From the NCBI GenBank assembly GCA_035503915.1, contig DATJSU010000016.1, positions 1 through 5,798 on the forward strand: a stretch of 5,798 nucleotides of DNA. Direction: 5' to 3'. The translations under genes and the position numbers were made by a program. The stretch comes from DATJMJ01 sp035503915 (GTDB lineage Bacteria; Actinomycetota; Acidimicrobiia; Acidimicrobiales; Palsa-688). The notes beneath the pieces were generated by a model. The model was not told the DNA's origin and ran no database searches. It saw only the letters and a list, made by a program, of their open reading frames with translations. Shown here one piece after another: positions 4,393 through 5,798 of this stretch; position 1 is the stretch's first letter; every line of letters begins with the position of its first letter.

Positions 4393-5798
4393 ATGGCATC
4401 GGTTGGCGTGGGGACCAGGTTGGCCATAGTGGGGGCGGCGCCCGGGGCTTTGAGCGTGCTTCTCCCGCCTGGAAGCCCTGCTGGTGCCGGGCACCCCGAG
4501 ACCCGGGGGCAACCGGAGTACTTCGCCGACCTCAACCTCGACCAGTTCGTGGCGGCCGTTACGGCCGGCCGGGAGGAGTACGAGCTCGCCCCGTTTTTCT
4601 ACGAGCACCTCGAGGACGCCGGCACGATCGCCTATCGCCAAGAGGTCTTCAGGGACTTGGAGGACAGCGAGGTTACCCAGACGGTCGCCACGTTCGTCCA
4701 GAGCATGCGGGAGGCGAGGGAACGCCTCGGCCAGGCTAACAAGCTCCGTTACCGCTACCAGGCCGAAAGCTGGTTCGTGGACGCAGTCGGGGTGTACTGC
4801 GACGCGGTAGTCTCCCTGGCCCGAGGCCTTGGCGGGCTCGAGCTCCGCTCACAGGCGATGAGGGGCATGCACGCCCACGTAGAGCGTTACACGTCCGGTG
4901 AGCCCTTCACCTCGCTCGTCTCGGCCCAGCGAGAGGTGAGCGAGGCGCTCGCCAAGGTCCGCTATTGCGTCAACATCAAGGGCGGGCGCGTAACTGCCAC
5001 CCGGTACGAAGGCGAGACCGATTATGGCGCCGAGGTCCTCGCCACCTTCGAGCGCTTCAAGCAAGGCGCGGTGAAGGACTACCGGGCACGGTTCCCCGAA
5101 CGAGCTGAGATGGACCACGTGGAGGCGGGCGTCTTGGGCCTAGTGGCCCGCCTCTACCCAGCAGAGTTCGCCCTTTTGGACGAGTTCTGCAGCGCGCACA
5201 AGGATTTCGTCGACCCGACGATCCGCCGTTTCGACCGCGAGGTGCAGTTCTATATGGGTTATCTCGACCACGTCGCCCCGCTTCGCGCCGCGGGGCTCAA
5301 GCTTTGCTACCCGGAGGTGACGCGGGGCTCGAAGGAAGTCTTCGCGCAGGAGGCCTTTGACCTCGTGCTGGCGAGCAAGCTCGTGAAAGGGGGGGCCAAG
5401 GTCGTCTGCAACGACTTCTCCCTCGCCGGCCCCGAGCGGGTCCTGGTCGTGTCCGGGCCCAACCAGGGTGGCAAGACAACCTTTGCACGTATGTTCGGCC
5501 AGCTCCACCACCTTGGCAGCATCGGCTGCCCGGTGCCGGGCACGAGGGCGCAGCTACACCTGTTCGACCAGCTCTACACCCACTTCGAGCGGGAGGAGAA
5601 CCTAGTCGATGCCACCGGCAAGCTCGAAGACGACCTGCTGCGGGCGCGCCGCATCCTCAGTCGCGCGACCACCGACAGCGTCCTCGTGCTCAACGAGCCG
5701 TTCTCCTCGACGACCTTGCACGACTCGCTCTTCCTCGGCACCAAGGCCATGGAGAGGCTGGTCGAGCTCGACGTCCTGGCGGTCTTCGTCACCTTCGT
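4393..5798 (+). CDS. MutS-like ATPase, second type B paralogue, C-terminus beyond the window
   Basis: The frame is open from 4393 to the right edge: 468 complete codons and no stop, so the protein is cut by the window. After an Ala/Gly/Pro-rich leader (~1-40) the MutS core begins at YFADLNLDQFV. It continues through YCDAVVSLARGL, VRYCVNIKGGRV, YEGETDYGAEV and FKQGAVKDY (223-230), then KLCYPEV (Cys305) and CNDF (339-342). Walker A is GPNQGGKTT at 355-363 (bases 5455-5481). GCPVPG, LYTHFERE and KLEDDLLRARRIL follow, then Walker B LVLNEP at 431-436 (Asn for Asp), D-loop FSSTTLHDS, and VTF at 466-468 where the sequence ends. About 80 residues are expected to be missing, by comparison with the minus-strand paralogue. 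It has no mismatch-reading domain I. It is divergently transcribed from the operon carrying the other two ATPases. The leader is not a convincing signal peptide, having only one Arg and no clear hydrophobic core or cleavage site. Confidence 0.9.
   Translation, partial: MASVGVGTRLAIVGAAPGALSVLLPPGSPAGAGHPETRGQPEYFADLNLDQFVAAVTAGREEYELAPFFYEHLEDAGTIAYRQEVFRDLEDSEVTQTVATFVQSMREARERLGQANKLRYRYQAESWFVDAVGVYCDAVVSLARGLGGLELRSQAMRGMHAHVERYTSGEPFTSLVSAQREVSEALAKVRYCVNIKGGRVTATRYEGETDYGAEVLATFERFKQGAVKDYRARFPERAEMDHVEAGVLGLVARLYPAEFALLDEFCSAHKDFVDPTIRRFDREVQFYMGYLDHVAPLRAAGLKLCYPEVTRGSKEVFAQEAFDLVLASKLVKGGAKVVCNDFSLAGPERVLVVSGPNQGGKTTFARMFGQLHHLGSIGCPVPGTRAQLHLFDQLYTHFEREENLVDATGKLEDDLLRARRILSRATTDSVLVLNEPFSSTTLHDSLFLGTKAMERLVELDVLAVFVTF

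Noticed and set aside
4393..4450. Signal peptide or membrane anchor at the start of the right-hand MutS-like protein
   Set aside because: The leader (MASVGVGTRLAIVGAAPG) is short, broken by Gly/Pro, and lacks a clear cleavage site; a cytosolic ATPase is expected.
4167..4641. Minus-strand open frames across the intergenic region and the 5' part of the right-hand gene
   Set aside because: They overlap the well-supported MutS-like coding sequence antisense and show no recognisable protein features; they are expected in GC-rich DNA.
4314..4739. Plus-strand open frame beginning upstream of the right-hand MutS-like gene
   Set aside because: It is out of frame with the MutS motifs, which begin to be readable around 4516 and continue to the edge in the frame of ATG 4393. 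That ATG has the good ribosome binding site.
5140..5511. Minus-strand 123-residue frame inside the right-hand MutS-like gene
   Set aside because: It is the antisense of the region encoding the core and Walker A; a codon-bias shadow.
1..5798. CRISPR array, tRNA or rRNA genes, insertion sequences
   Set aside because: Reading through the window showed no regularly spaced repeats, tRNA-like cloverleaf or CCA end, rRNA-like sequence, or transposase motifs.

Overview
This is a GC-rich window with G/C-biased third codon positions and at least one GTG start. It suggests a high-GC bacterium, most likely an actinomycete-type lineage (Actinomycetota). That placement rests on base composition and on the style of the MutS-like proteins; there is no rRNA or other phylogenetic marker. 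The window is dominated by three genes for MutS-type ATPases that carry the MutS core and ATPase but lack the mismatch-binding N-terminal domain of MutS1.

Layout, left to right. Positions 1 to about 372 (+) hold the wreck of an enolase gene. The middle of the protein, up to residue ~200, is readable from the left edge. It then jumps in another frame to the C-terminal GETED-type motif, so most of the catalytic barrel is missing. From about 396 to 4139, on the minus strand, lies a compact operon transcribed right to left. Its order is an uncharacterised 180-residue protein (GTG start at 4139), a MutS-like ATPase of type B (2012-3565), and a MutS-like ATPase of type A (396-2015). The two ATPase genes overlap by four bases (ATGA). 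A 253-bp divergent intergenic region (4140-4392) contains two perfect inverted repeats. From 4393 on the plus strand a third MutS-like ATPase, a second type B paralogue, starts behind a good AAAGGAG ribosome binding site. It runs off the right end before its C-terminus.

How the genes may work together. Type A and type B differ at the end of the ATPase domain: A keeps the Thr-His of the MutS switch, while both B copies have Thr-Phe. All three replace the Walker B aspartate with Asn (Asn-Glu). MutS ATPases work as dimers with composite active sites. The coupled A and B genes therefore look like the two subunits of an asymmetric heterodimer, with the divergent B paralogue as an alternative partner. 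The biological process is not evident from the sequence, and no nuclease, MutL or DNA-binding partner is visible. The tandem/divergent MutS-like cluster, the unknown operon-leading gene and the internally deleted enolase are the points most worth following up.
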